From contig OX596346.1 of NCBI GenBank assembly GCA_951394405.1, positions 868,001-932,000 of the forward strand: a stretch of 64,000 nucleotides of DNA, in the 5' to 3' direction. The stretch is from Coprinellus micaceus (Eukaryota; Basidiomycota; Agaricomycetes; Agaricales; Psathyrellaceae). The translations under genes and the position numbers were made by a program. The notes under the pieces are model-generated. The model saw nothing but the letters and a program-made list of their open reading frames with translations. It ran no database searches and was not told the DNA's origin. Below, in pieces: positions 1 to 10,775 of the stretch; position 1 is the first letter of the stretch, and each line of letters begins with the position of its first letter.

Positions 1-1135
1 GGACAGAAGTTTACGTTGGGAGAGTATACATTGTCCGTGAGACCTCGGGATGGAGTCAACCGGGAATACTTCGACATAATCTTCCACCATACCCCACGAA
101 TCATTCGCCCGTATCTCAAGCAGGCATTGGCGGTTAGGAGGAGGCGTTTGGATCGTATGAAGGCTGGGAAGATGATGGAGTATTGGCTCTCGCCCTGGAT
201 GGTGGGGGTCGATCGTACGATGGGGCTCGTTGGCATCCACGCAGAGAGCCCAGTGATGCGGACTCATACCGTATACCTCCCTTGAGGGCTCAGCAGGCCT
301 GGCCAACTGGCGGTCATCGTCCCCGTCCCTCGTCGTGCGTACTTCTCCTTTCCTTCTGAGACTTTTATTTGATCCGAGATTCTGACGAACCCTCAGCTGA
401 TCTACCCGACGAACTGGCATATGCTGAAGGCGACGCGACGACTGGAGATGATAACGAGTCGTGTGTGGACCTCGACTCGGCGTGTGACTACTCCGAGTCG
501 CTGAATACCAACTCGTCCTTCGTCGATTCCCTCGCCGACGATTATTCGTTTGCGACTACGGCAACTTCATTAACGTCGATCGAGGACGCTACTGGTCTCG
601 GTAATTCACTTATCTTACCCTTCGTTTTTCTGGTAGCTCAATGAGTGCCGATGATTTTTCTCTTCTTCTGGATTCCTCTCCCTCCTCGAAGACCTCACCG
701 TGAACATCCCCGCTCAGCCAACCTCCGACACCAATACCCCACCACGACGTCGGGCAGTTTGGGACCCTACCTATGTCTCCCCGCATAAAGGAGAGCGCCT
801 TCGATATTGGACAGACGAAGGCTACTGGGTTGAGGGAGTCAACTTCAAATACACCCCGTTCGGCGGGTACGATTGTCAGTGTTCAGCCCATCTTCGGATT
901 ATGAAACTTTTCGAACGATCTAACCCTTTATTCAGACGGTCCACCAATCCTCGGCGTCGCTCCGCAAGGACCATGCTACTGGGACAAGCCTATCCCTTTC
1001 CAGCCTAACCCGCGGCATGCGGCGCAAATGGCAAGGAGGACAAAGAGGAAAATATTCTTCCGTCGTCTAGCCCGACCGTGGACGTGGATTGGGGACCGGT
1101 GGAAGGTTTCCCCCGAGAAGTCGATGAAGTCGTGA
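1..1135 (+). CDS. 3' part of an unrecognised multi-exon gene (5' end outside window)
   Basis: The reading frame is open from base 1 with no start codon, so the gene begins upstream. The last three exons are supported by splice signals and frame: about 397-600 (acidic, Asp/Ser-rich), 692-874 and 936-1132, with the stop at 1133-1135. Introns 601-691 (GTAATT...AG) and 875-935 (GTCAGT, CTAAC branch, TTCAG) keep phase. An intron 335-396 (GTGCGT...CCTCAG) probably precedes them. The join from the first open segment (1-285, stop at 283) to 397 is unresolved; another intron must remove that stop. The tail is basic and aromatic, with RRLARPWTWIGDRW near the C-terminus. I do not recognise the family. 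Confidence 0.45.
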
Positions 1136-1569
1136 ACCATTTCTTGACTAGTGTACCAACGCTTAGCCTCACTCATCCTGTCACTTTCTATACCTTTCTA
1201 TGCCAATTGCGTTCACCGACTATCCATCCATGAGACCAGAGCAAATGCGTTCGGGCAGGTTGAGTTGTCTGGGCACGAGGAAGCCAGTTCTGTATTCCGT
1301 CTAGGATGTCGTGCACTACGTAGAAGGGTACTAGTCGTCATGTCCACATGAAAGGCGTCCAAGTTGTACAAGCGGCCGTTAAAGATACAGATAAAAAAAC
1401 ACACACACAAAATATCCGAATAAAAATACAGGGGGATGCGGTGGGGTATAGCGAAGCAAGGTGGGGTATAAAGCACGAGGGGGGTATAGCGTCGGTGACG
1501 AAGGTGGAGAGGGGTCGAAGATCGAATGCCAGGTAGATGGGGAATAGGATGGAATGATCTGTGCATCGT
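1136..1569. other. Intergenic, convergent 3' ends
   Basis: Holds the presumed 3' untranslated regions of the partial plus-strand gene and the minus-strand DUF6699 gene. An A-rich stretch lies at 1381-1425. No convincing coding signal on either strand. Confidence 0.5.
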
Positions 1570-2256
1570 TCAGACCCTATCCGGTACAATCCCCGTCACC
1601 AGCCTCCAATGGTGTCCTACACCATCGGGTGCAGGCTCGAAACCCAGGAACATGTCTTCCCCCTCCAGCCAATCGATTCTCTTCAGCCCCTTCCTAAGCT
1701 CCGCTTTGTACTCGGGGTCCTCCTTCTTCCCAACCCTGCTCAGTCGTTGCGAGAACGCTCGGGTAATCTTATCCCGCTTCTCCTTTGGTTCCCTATTGAA
1801 GTCCTTCTCGCCAACGGGCTCTCGTAGATTGGCGTACAGGCCTTTGATGACCTCGGCTACGGTGAGGAAGCTCTTCGACGCGATAGTGGGGTCCGGAGTG
1901 TGGATGTACATCTTCTTGCCTAGCTTAGGATGGCTGAATTCGAGGAGGTGAAGGTTGGGTGCTGCAGCAGATTCTGTGAGGATGTTCCTCATGCTGGAGT
2001 TGGCCTTGCTCAAGGGGAGCGAGACCGTGTGTGGTGGGAGGGAGAGGTCGTAGACGAGGTGGCCTTCCTCGTTGCTTGCAGACAGAGCCGGCTGCGCACG
2101 GTAGGCAGAATGCATTGGGAGCTCGGACTCCCTGGTGGGTGGAGTGATAGGTCCCGTCGATGAGGGAAGGGACGCGTCTGACCAGGATGGCGACGGTGTA
2201 TCGGAGATGTGCCTGTCGTCAACGCCGAAGCGGACGTGCCTGCTGTTGCCCGACAT
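1570..2256 (-). CDS. DUF6699-type protein, copy 1
   Basis: Single-exon gene of 228 aa. The start is the ATG at 2256 (MSGNSRHVRF); the codon at 2274 is only a TTG. It resembles the copy at 7608-8360 in the MSG...(R/K)VRF opening, a proline/serine-rich first third, the YDLS.P block, the .EVIKGLYANLRE block and the C-terminal GLKRIDWLEG...FLGFEP...HHWRL block. This order fits the basidiomycete family catalogued as DUF6699, of unknown function. No membrane segment or catalytic motif is visible. It may be cytosolic or nuclear; nothing in the sequence decides. Confidence 0.75.
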   Translation of the reverse strand: MSGNSRHVRFGVDDRHISDTPSPSWSDASLPSSTGPITPPTRESELPMHSAYRAQPALSASNEEGHLVYDLSLPPHTVSLPLSKANSSMRNILTESAAAPNLHLLEFSHPKLGKKMYIHTPDPTIASKSFLTVAEVIKGLYANLREPVGEKDFNREPKEKRDKITRAFSQRLSRVGKKEDPEYKAELRKGLKRIDWLEGEDMFLGFEPAPDGVGHHWRLVTGIVPDRV

Positions 2257-5200
2257 AGTGTGTTCGGTGGCCAAAATCGAAAGACGAGTAGACGGGTTTG
2301 GTAGATCTAGTAGATGCTAGAGCTAGCTGGTTGCGGTAAGGCTTGGTAGTGCAAGTGGAGGGAACTGGGGGAACTGGGGGAAGCGGACAGCAGTGGAGGC
2401 GGGGCACTTTATAGGATTCATTTTGGGTGGAGGCGGTATCTCTCACGAATCTAGGGCGTCTATCTCAATGCGGACATGTTAGATGAGCGGACCTGCGAGT
2501 TTCTGCGACAACGCACCGGTTTGAGGTGTGGAGGAATGCCTACGCTGTCTGACTCACAGCAATTCACAGCCAAGGGCGGGCGCTTCAGCTGTTGGAGGTT
2601 GTTTGTGCATTAAGGTTTAGGGCTTCAGGTGTTTGTTTGTATTGGTTCCGCAGTCGGGGCTATTCCCCATTTGTTTCGCCATCAAGAACTCGACATTAAC
2701 ATGAGGGTTCCAGCTGGTTTTCGAGTGCTTCTGGAGAGGTACAGGCGTGTTTTTGGCAAAGACTGTTTGTTCACAACAAACAAAAAATGTTATCTTTGCC
2801 ACTGAGGTATCCACTATCGTAAACAGATTGGGGAGAACCTTATTTCAAGCCAAATACTATCGGGGGATCCTCGTTATGGCTGTCATTCCAAGGATGCACG
2901 CGTAGAACACGCGGCGGGTCTTTGAGCTCCGAGGAACTCTCGATGTGCATACGGAGTAGTGCTGAAAAAGTTCTTCTGGAAAGAACATGCCCCTGCCCCA
3001 TAGACAGCCAAAATGCCATATGGCAAGCAAGCTGGGAGGGGTGTCAGTGAAAACGGTAGCCCCATCGAACGACCTATCTCGGGTCATTTCGAAATTAACA
3101 GTGCAGTGCCTACTAGGATCCGCACCGGCTTTGAACGCAGGGGTAGACGTAGCATCTGTGTAGCTATGGTAGAGAGTGGCATGCACGAGTGTCCTACGGC
3201 CTCACATACTTATCAGTACAGTATATCGTCATAGCAAATATACGAGCCAATATTCTTTTAATCTAAAGAGATCCGGGCCGTGCACTGACGTCGCCACTCG
3301 TCCCTCTCTCTCGAAACTCGGTTCGAGCCTCGTTGCGTTCGTCATAGCTCGCTGAAACTCTATTGTCTTTCAGGATGAAAAAGGGCGAAGAATGTTACAT
3401 GTACAGAGCAAGAACGTCATTGACACACCTTTCCCCCTTCCATCTTGCTATACATCATCGAACTGTACGAAATCGCAAAGCCCAGACCCAGGTTGCACGA
3501 ATAAGCGCCCAAGTGACATCATCCGTGGAGGGCGCGGGAATCGCGCCTTCCAAATCCGGGTCGATGACGACTGGCTGTGCCGCGCCCGCGTGGATCCCCA
3601 ATTCCTCGGCTGTGCGCAAGGAAATAGGCGCCCACTCCGGCAGTGCCTCGTGCTATCGCATCCATATTCGTAGGACTGTTGGACTGAAAAGGTGAGTCGA
3701 TGTCGACATGTAGACTGTATGCAGAGGTCAACTGGTTGAAGGAAAAAAGTTTTTGACATGACACCACTCACGGAGAGTGCATCAGCCTCGGGGGCGGTCT
3801 GAAACGCGTCGTATCAGCGCCCTCAGTACTCGGATTAGTTTTGAATACGCTGTCACGCTTATCTAGAACATTCACAAACCGGGCATCTCTCTCTGCGAGA
3901 CTTATCTACCCGCAGCGCCCATAATAATAGTCGAGGGGAACTTCACATATCTCTTAGCGGCTTCTGTGATTGTGGACCGTCGGCTACAGTCCGCCACAAA
4001 GTTAACCTTCTGAGCGACGTTCCCGCAGCCGCTGAATTGAGTGGCATGCCACGCGAGTGATTAGTCCCCCCTGCGATAAGTCCGAATACTGAAATTAACA
4101 AAGACCGAACCCAACCGTTCTTGCTGCTCCAAGTGATCAGCTGCTGCCTCGTGTATCTCTCCTAGCGCCTAAGGCCACGCTTGCTGCCCTCGGTTGGGGA
4201 ATGTCACTGAATGCCCCTGCCACCATCCCCCCATGTCATTTCTCTGGGCCGAATTCAACGTGCCAGACTGTGGAATGGAGAAACGCGTAAACGTTCTGGG
4301 ACCACTTTTACACCATCCTGTCATGGTGTGTCGCCTCAAGGCTCAGAGAAGATCGTTTCGGACTATTCGAGCACTACCGTGGGCCTTGGACATCCCTGGT
4401 TGGGCCTACATTCTAATCAAGCCATATCCGACCTGAAGCCGATGGCTTTGACAAACACAGAATCGACATGACATGGCTCGGGGAAACTAAAATATTTTAG
4501 CTGTCTGTGTTGTCCTGTAAGGGTGTTAGCCACGCTTTCGACGCGGACTCATGGCTGTCAAAGCACCACGCAGCTTTGTTTGGAGCTCCTTGTATGGATA
4601 CAAGTACACCAATCGGGACTTCCTGTTCGTGTGTACGCTAACTGCGGTGCCCTGGGATGGCGTCCTTCATCGTACCAATCGTGGAAGATCAATGAATTCT
4701 AAGCGTACACCTGACGAATAAGATATACTTAGATATCTGAGGAAGATTAAAATGCAATTGAAATGCGGGGACGGCCCCTCGATTGTCCGAGGAAGACGCA
4801 CCGCATCCTGGGCGTCTATTCTTACGGCCTGAGATGACCGCGTCGCCGGTGAGACTTTACCTGAGCGCCCGGCCCACCGAAGCGACCGATAGCAGATGTG
4901 GGGAACAGCTTGCGTCAGCAATGTACAGCGAACGCGTGTCGATTCGTAATACTAAGGTGGCGGGCACTGGCTGTATGTCCCTTCCTCGAAAAACAATTTT
5001 TTAAAAGGACGTCAGACCTCAACCCTCGTCCCTCGGTGGAGCTCCGCTATTCCAGAGCATGTGCTAGCCTTTGAGACAGTGTGCAAGGGGTGATTCTGCC
5101 AATTGGCGTCGGGCGCGGGGTGGCAGGTTTGATTTCAAACAGTGTCAAACAGATGCTCCGCTCTCGCGTCCCCTTCCATTTCGTCGTCCTTCTTCCTTCC

Positions 5201-5689
5201 CATTCACACCCCACAGGCTCTATACTCTCCAACTCTCGATGAGGCTATGCAACGAAGTCCGCCCTTGAGCTCGATCCACTGTCAGTCGGACCTCTGGGTG
5301 TAGACCAGCTAATCTAAGGTTATCTGACAAGATCGGACTGCATACAGCCAGAAGCTACAGCATAGACTCACCTTAGAGCCGATGCTGTGCTAGATTGGAT
5401 GGATCAGGGTTGACCATTGTTGAGTGTTGAGCTTTCACGAGCATCCCCGTCCCACTTCATGAATATTGACGCCCCCAGGCTGAAGCGATTATGACACACA
5501 CAGCGTTGGTACGCTCTGTATTCTCTGCTTCGTCTAGGGTCAAGGGCTGAAAAACCCTCGGGGAAGGTGTCACAGATCTCATCCAGTAGTCGCGACTCTT
5601 GGCTCCAACCCGCAGCCTTAGGCGCCCACATCACGGCCCCTATCTTACTACACGTGCACCCAGGGTTGCGGCATGTGACCGACCTAGAC
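2257..5689. other. Long stretch without a convincing gene
   Basis: Contains the promoter side of the 1,570-2,256 gene and only short open frames. An open segment at 3375-3695 is bounded by a possible acceptor (TTTCAG, 3374) and a possible donor (GTGAGT, 3692), and could be an exon relic. The minus-strand open frame 5404-5865 has a GTG, not ATG, at its 5' end and overlaps repeat-like DNA rich in GGGGTGGAT motifs. I do not call a gene here. Confidence 0.4.
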
Positions 5690-6575
5690 ATGAGGCCTAG
5701 GACCCCTGAGAGCCCCCCCAGAGGTTGAAAATGAATCCACCCCAAAATGGCGCCTTTGGCGCCCCACCTCAGATAATTCCAGTGATCATCCACCCCATAA
5801 TGGCCCAAAACGGAAGGCTTTGATGGGACCTCAGTGACACCATCCACCACCCCACGCTTGATCACTCACCATGTCGGTTACAATCCACCACCTCCCCTTG
5901 TCTCGTCCTGGGTGGCCTCCCTCCTTCTCTTCAAAATGTGCCATTCGTCAATAGTTGCTGGCCCATAAATGCTCTTTGAAAGGTTGTAGGGCATACATTC
6001 AGTGGAGGGAGCTATTTGGAGCCATGGGAGTGTCAGCGAGGGAGAGGGATTGTCCAAGTTTGGCAGCAGATCCCTCGACAATGGCAGTTCCGTGCAGTGT
6101 GGTACAGGGATACCATCCACCTAGCATTACCGTGGTTCAACCACCTCCCAGCATTGAAATTCCTTCATCTCATCCCGCCTTAAGCCATCCAAACTCTTCA
6201 TAATGGACTCCTGGAGCTCAGCCAGCCTGTCTACGACTCTGTATTCTCAAAGTACCTCCCTCGAACAGCCGCCATCAACAACTCTGTCAACAGGTTGGTT
6301 GCCATGTTGTGTAAACGGAAGGAAACATAGGCACTACGTGTAGATAGGCGCTCGGGTTGTGATAGAATATTTTTGAGATTTTCCCTTATTTTTGACGATT
6401 TTCCCGAGGTCGGATAATTTATCCACCACTGGGGGCCCTCTCGTGTACCTTGGATAGGCCATCCACCCTCCGATTTCTATATTTGGACTGAGCTCCGTCC
6501 ACCCCAAAACAGGAGTTTTGGCGAAATTTATTTCTAACCTCTGGGGGGGTTCTCAGGGGTCCTTGAGGCCTCCGC
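5690..6575. repeat. Degenerate inverted repeat, about 40-bp arms
   Basis: The plus-strand segment near 5,692-5,728 (GGACCCCTGAGAGCCCCCC...GAGGTT) reappears as its reverse complement near 6,534-6,572 (AACCTCTGGGGGGGTTCTC...GGTCC). CCACCCCAAAA motifs flank both arms. The roughly 800-bp interior has no clear gene. It could be the decayed ends of a short DNA element or of a larger repeat. The match is imperfect and was judged by eye. Confidence 0.35.
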
Positions 6576-6640
6576 GTTCCCACCTCGAGGCGTTCCCGTC
6601 GCCCATATCGATGACGATATAGCTCTTTCCATTCCCCACT

Positions 6641-7495
6641 ATGTCTTCCTCTTCCCCCCAACACCATCTGTCCCCACAATCCCAATCTTCTCTCCAAATT
6701 GTGTTTCTGTGCTGCTAAGCCTTCGCGAAGGCGGCAGTGTGCTGTTAAATGAAAAGTTGCCTTTTCGGGCCGGTCGAACAACAACCGCAGCTGGGAGGGC
6801 CCCACGGAGGATTGTGGAAGTGAGGGGCGAATGGATTGGTTATCGGGGCACGAGGGTGGAGACGGTGGTGGAAGTGGGAATACTAGTACTCTGGGTACGT
6901 CTTTTGAACGGTATCAAGTACTTGAAACGCATTGATTTATACTTGTTGGCACCTCATCAGTATGTTGTCTGTGCTGGGCTCGATTACTGTGTCTGCGGCC
7001 GGCGCTGCACAGATGGGATAAGAAACGCGGTGCTTTGATCTTCTGAATATAACGTCAGATTGGTTTTTTGTTGGGTAGTTGGATGGAGATGGACGCCGAC
7101 GACCCCAGGAGGAGGATTCCCTTGTCGACCGGACGGCTTCACCATGCCGCGACCAAATCCATCCGAGATTCAACGACAGGACGGGGCGTACTGAGCAGCG
7201 CCCAGCGGTTCTATCGCCTTGCGTGTGGACGTCTCATTGGCAGCCGTTTTCCTGGAGAGATGGGTGGTTCGTATTCAACTATTGACTACGATCTGTCGCG
7301 GTGGTAAGTCGTTGGTTGGCACCTGTGCGTTGAATGCTCTCACAATCCTGTTATTAATTCGGTTCGTCTAGGTCTAGCTCGCTCTTGTTCTGGAGACTCC
7401 GTTTTACCCATTGTTGCATGGTTTCACCTGCAAGAACGCTGTCGGGTTGCAGACGAGTGCTTCTGGCAGGGAAATAGGCAGAGATCAACTCAATC
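6641..7495 (+). CDS. Possible spliced gene, frame not resolved
   Basis: Several intron-like blocks occur in a row: 6,895-6,960 (GTACGT...CATCAG), 7,030-7,078 (GTGCTT, ATAAC branch, GTAG) and about 7,304-7,371 (GTAAGT...GTCTAG). An ATG at 6641 opens a Ser/Gln-rich frame. A Gly/Ser-rich frame reads through 6,792-6,894. I could not chain all exons without a stop, so this is either a decayed gene or a wrong set of splice choices. Confidence 0.2.
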
Positions 7496-7607
7496 GGGCG
7501 ATGGGGTAACTCCGCTTGATGGTTGCGGTGTGGGCAAAGATCTACTTTTGTGGTTGCAACTCATATAAGCTCCTTAGCAGCATTCCTTGACTCTCACCCT
7601 CATCTCA

Positions 7608-8360
7608 ATGTCAGGCTCAACGAACAAGCGCGTCAAGTTCGCCTCAACAAACCGAGTCTACTCCCCCATACCCTCGACGCCTTCACCATGCGCGTCGTCC
7701 TCCTCACTCCCATCCAGCCCCGATCTCCCGACACCGCCCCCAGAGCGCGAGTACGAGGTGTTGGGTGAAGACTACGGCGCTCAGTACCCCCGCTCGCCAT
7801 ACCCCCAGCATGCGCAGACCAATTTCGACCTCGTCCTCTTCCCCGAGCTCGACGTCCCCAAGGAATTGCACATCCACACCCTCCTGGGTCATGTCGGACC
7901 ATACAGCGAGCCGGAAATTCCATACGACCTGTCCATGCCAATCTCGCTGGTCAAGGAGCAGTTCGGCGTCAGCGCCTTGATGGAGCCCGCAACCCAGCCC
8001 CCGGTGCAGAACCTCACCGTCGCATGCCCCGAATTCCTGCTCTGGGAGGTCGAAGTCAAGACGGGTGCAATCTACCCAGGGGCGTACGTCTCCGTCGACG
8101 ACGTTCTGACGGCCATATACTCGAACCTCCGACACGCGGTCAATTACATGGAGTACGAGTCGCTCGGGCAGAACAGGGGGGTCGTCGACGCAGCCTACTT
8201 CACCAGGCTCACCCGCGTCCATGACCCGGCGCTGAAGGAGCAGGAGGCGTTGAAGGGAGTCAAGAGGGTCGACTTCTTGAGGGGCAGGAACAGGTTCATG
8301 GGTCTCTCGGTCATGCATCGGCCGGGGGAAGAGCCCTGGTGGGAGCTCAACGTTTCGTGA
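7608..8360 (+). CDS. DUF6699-type protein, copy 2
   Basis: Single-exon gene of 250 aa, started at ATG 7608 (MSGSTNKRVKF), matching the start of copy 1 at 2256. A Pro/Ser-rich N-terminal third is followed by IPYDLSMP, a middle block ending LLWEVEVKTG, YVSVDDVLTAIYSNLRHAV, and the C-terminal GVKRVDFLRGRNRFMGLS...WWELNVS. This is a fuller version of the domain than in copy 1. The function of DUF6699 proteins is not established. The two copies are about 5.3 kb apart in opposite orientation and well diverged, so the duplication is old. Confidence 0.8.
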   Translation: MSGSTNKRVKFASTNRVYSPIPSTPSPCASSSSLPSSPDLPTPPPEREYEVLGEDYGAQYPRSPYPQHAQTNFDLVLFPELDVPKELHIHTLLGHVGPYSEPEIPYDLSMPISLVKEQFGVSALMEPATQPPVQNLTVACPEFLLWEVEVKTGAIYPGAYVSVDDVLTAIYSNLRHAVNYMEYESLGQNRGVVDAAYFTRLTRVHDPALKEQEALKGVKRVDFLRGRNRFMGLSVMHRPGEEPWWELNVS

Positions 8361-10775
8361 CTTCGGTGAAATATGGCAACGGCGACGGCGGCGGCGGCAA
8401 CGACTCGGAGACTGGAAAACCGGAAAATCACATACGAATTCGTCCCTCCATTCTTTCACCCACCACACGTAACGCATTCAGCTACTATTCAACTACCACA
8501 CACACCAAAACGACTGGCCCGACCCGGAGGGCGGATCCGCAAGCAGGCAGGTGAGCGACGCCTGCGTACGGAAAAGCGTACATCCTATCCCCCCGACTTC
8601 CCTCCCCGGATTCAGCCTCCAACCCGCGCAATGCGAGTCACAGCGCCGCCTGCCGTATCGAGCAGGCTTCGTCGTGTGACAAGTAGGACCGGGACAAGCA
8701 GGCAAGGCACCCACCCCAGGTATACCCACGTACTCGTACCCCAAGTTTGGGTCGCGGATGCCAAACGCCGACCAATCTTCCTCCACCCATCCATCCAACA
8801 CTTCAGTACTTCTTATTCGATCTTCTCCTTTTGTTCATCGTTTCGTTCTCTTTTCTTCTCGCCTGAAGATACTGACGGATGATGGCCCGCCCGCCCTAGG
8901 GCTCTATGTTATTCGCTATTCTTATCGTTTCGTACCCTCTTTATTGCTATCGTTAATTGTTTCGCTTTCTTGTCCCTCCCCCGCCTAGAGTTCGACCCTC
9001 CGAACACCCCCCCCTCCCGCATCCAAAACCCCTTCCCCTATACCCTACCTTACTCACTACCTACTTACTCCATCCTTTCACGCTTCTTGCGCAAGCGGGA
9101 GACGATCCGGAACCGTCTGGGCTGATTGACGGCGGCATACCTGTGCCGCCACAGTGCCACGACTGAACTAGCATCAAACCCGCTTCAAAACCCACAACCC
9201 TAGTACCCTACTCTACGCACCCCGCATCGGATCCACCCACCGTGACTTAATTTCCTTTTCCCCGCTACTCTACGCCTCCTTTCCTCGACCGGAACTAGTT
9301 CGGGGATCGCCTGTTTCGAAAAGTACTTGTCTTGTGCTATGCCAAGAGCCACTCGCTTACTCTCCCATCCGTTTACCCTCTGCTCGAGCTCGGTGTCGAT
9401 GCATACTATGTAGCTCTTTGTTTCTTGTCACTTCGTTCTTCGTCGACTCGATTCACGGCTTCGCTTACTCGTTAATATACACCTCGATTCGGCCCCGCAT
9501 CCAGAGCCTCCTCCCAATCATCTGACCTCTGAGGGAACACCTTCCTGGACGTTCCCATACCCAGCCTTCTTCCAAAGCTCCGTAGCGTTCCCGCACCCAC
9601 TGACAAGTTCTGCTTCCCATGTATGGTGACCGTCGGTTCTCCGGGCCCCCACCTGACGCCTTCTTCCGGAGTGAGCCAGAAGTCACCCAATCTAAACCCC
9701 GAAATTAACTGACTGCTTTCGATATCACGATGCTCGCAAGCTCCAAGTGGACGAAGAGGACCGCGTAGGCTCCGCAGAACCCAGCTCAAGAGAGGTAATC
9801 ACGAGGTCAATGAGGATGCGGAACGTTGGTATGAATTGAGAAGAGCCGTGGATTGAGCTCAGCGGCCAAATCTACCAGCGGAAGCAAGGGGAAGGCAACG
9901 TCCGGAAACAGGAAAGTCGTCTCGTACGGGCCTCCGAAATCCCTGTCGGATCCGGAGTCGCAGTGCTCTTAACAGATGCCACAGGGTGCTGATCCCAATC
10001 CTGTAGTATTTTGGCCTATAGGTTGGGGGGATGTCAAAGGGGGCAAGGGTAGTCTCGTCGAATTCCTACGCTTCTGTGCTCACGTTCTCCAGGTCCCGTT
10101 CGTTCACCAATTCGGTGAAATCCCGTTCGAGAACCGCCGTTCGAACCCCCGACCCTCATTCCTTTCCAGATCCGAATAGCCTCAAAGTGAAGGTCACAGT
10201 CTCCACCAAAAAACTGGTCACCGGGCTTCGACCAAAGGGACGACGTCGAGATGTAGGGAACGTGTCTACTGTGTCCGGGGAGGGCCACATTCTACCCCTG
10301 ACGCACGGGCTTGGGCGCTTATCAATTAATTGCCGTGTGAGGTGATTTGATTCTCCAGTCTCCCCTTCCATATCACAATCCCGCCCACGAGGACCGCCAC
10401 CGTACTAACGCGTCAATGAAGACCCATGAGGATGTGGCCCCTTTCCCTCTGAGCCTCGAGGTGAGGGTCTTGGGTTCGCCGCGTACTATGAAGTTGGAAG
10501 TGAAGTTCGTTCTCCAAGTACTGGACACGTCAGCGCTTCAGTTTGGCCTCCCAGGGACATAGGACCAGCTGGTCTGCCTTCAAGGATCTGCGAGAAGCTG
10601 CGAGACTGCGTTCAGTGCTCATCCTACGTATTTGGCGCTTTGATCGGTGCGCCAAAGGCTCCTCTCCCCGACTGTCGACATATCGCTGCGCTGTGAGGGC
10701 CCCACGGTCACGTTCACGTTGAAATGTGATATCGCATCTAGGTTCTTCTTTCGCCACTACCACCTCCACCACTCA
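8361..10775. other. 2.4-kb non-coding stretch, pyrimidine-rich
   Basis: The first part is rich in C and T and carries long open frames on several strands without exon character. A 104-codon ATG frame at 10031-10345 is Ser/Lys-rich and might be a small gene, but nothing supports it beyond length. The 3' end must hold the promoter of the 10,776 gene. Confidence 0.4.

Noticed and set aside
5404..5865. 153-codon minus-strand gene
   Set aside because: No ATG at its start, overlaps GGGGTGGAT-rich repeat DNA and has no splice signals or known blocks.
7704..8477. 257-codon minus-strand frame
   Set aside because: It mirrors the GC-rich DUF6699 copy 2 and has no ATG-supported domain; the plus-strand frame carries the conserved blocks.
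8373..8882. 169-codon plus-strand frame after DUF6699 copy 2
   Set aside because: Low-complexity, Pro/Arg-rich translation with no splice partners; likely 3' UTR and spacer.
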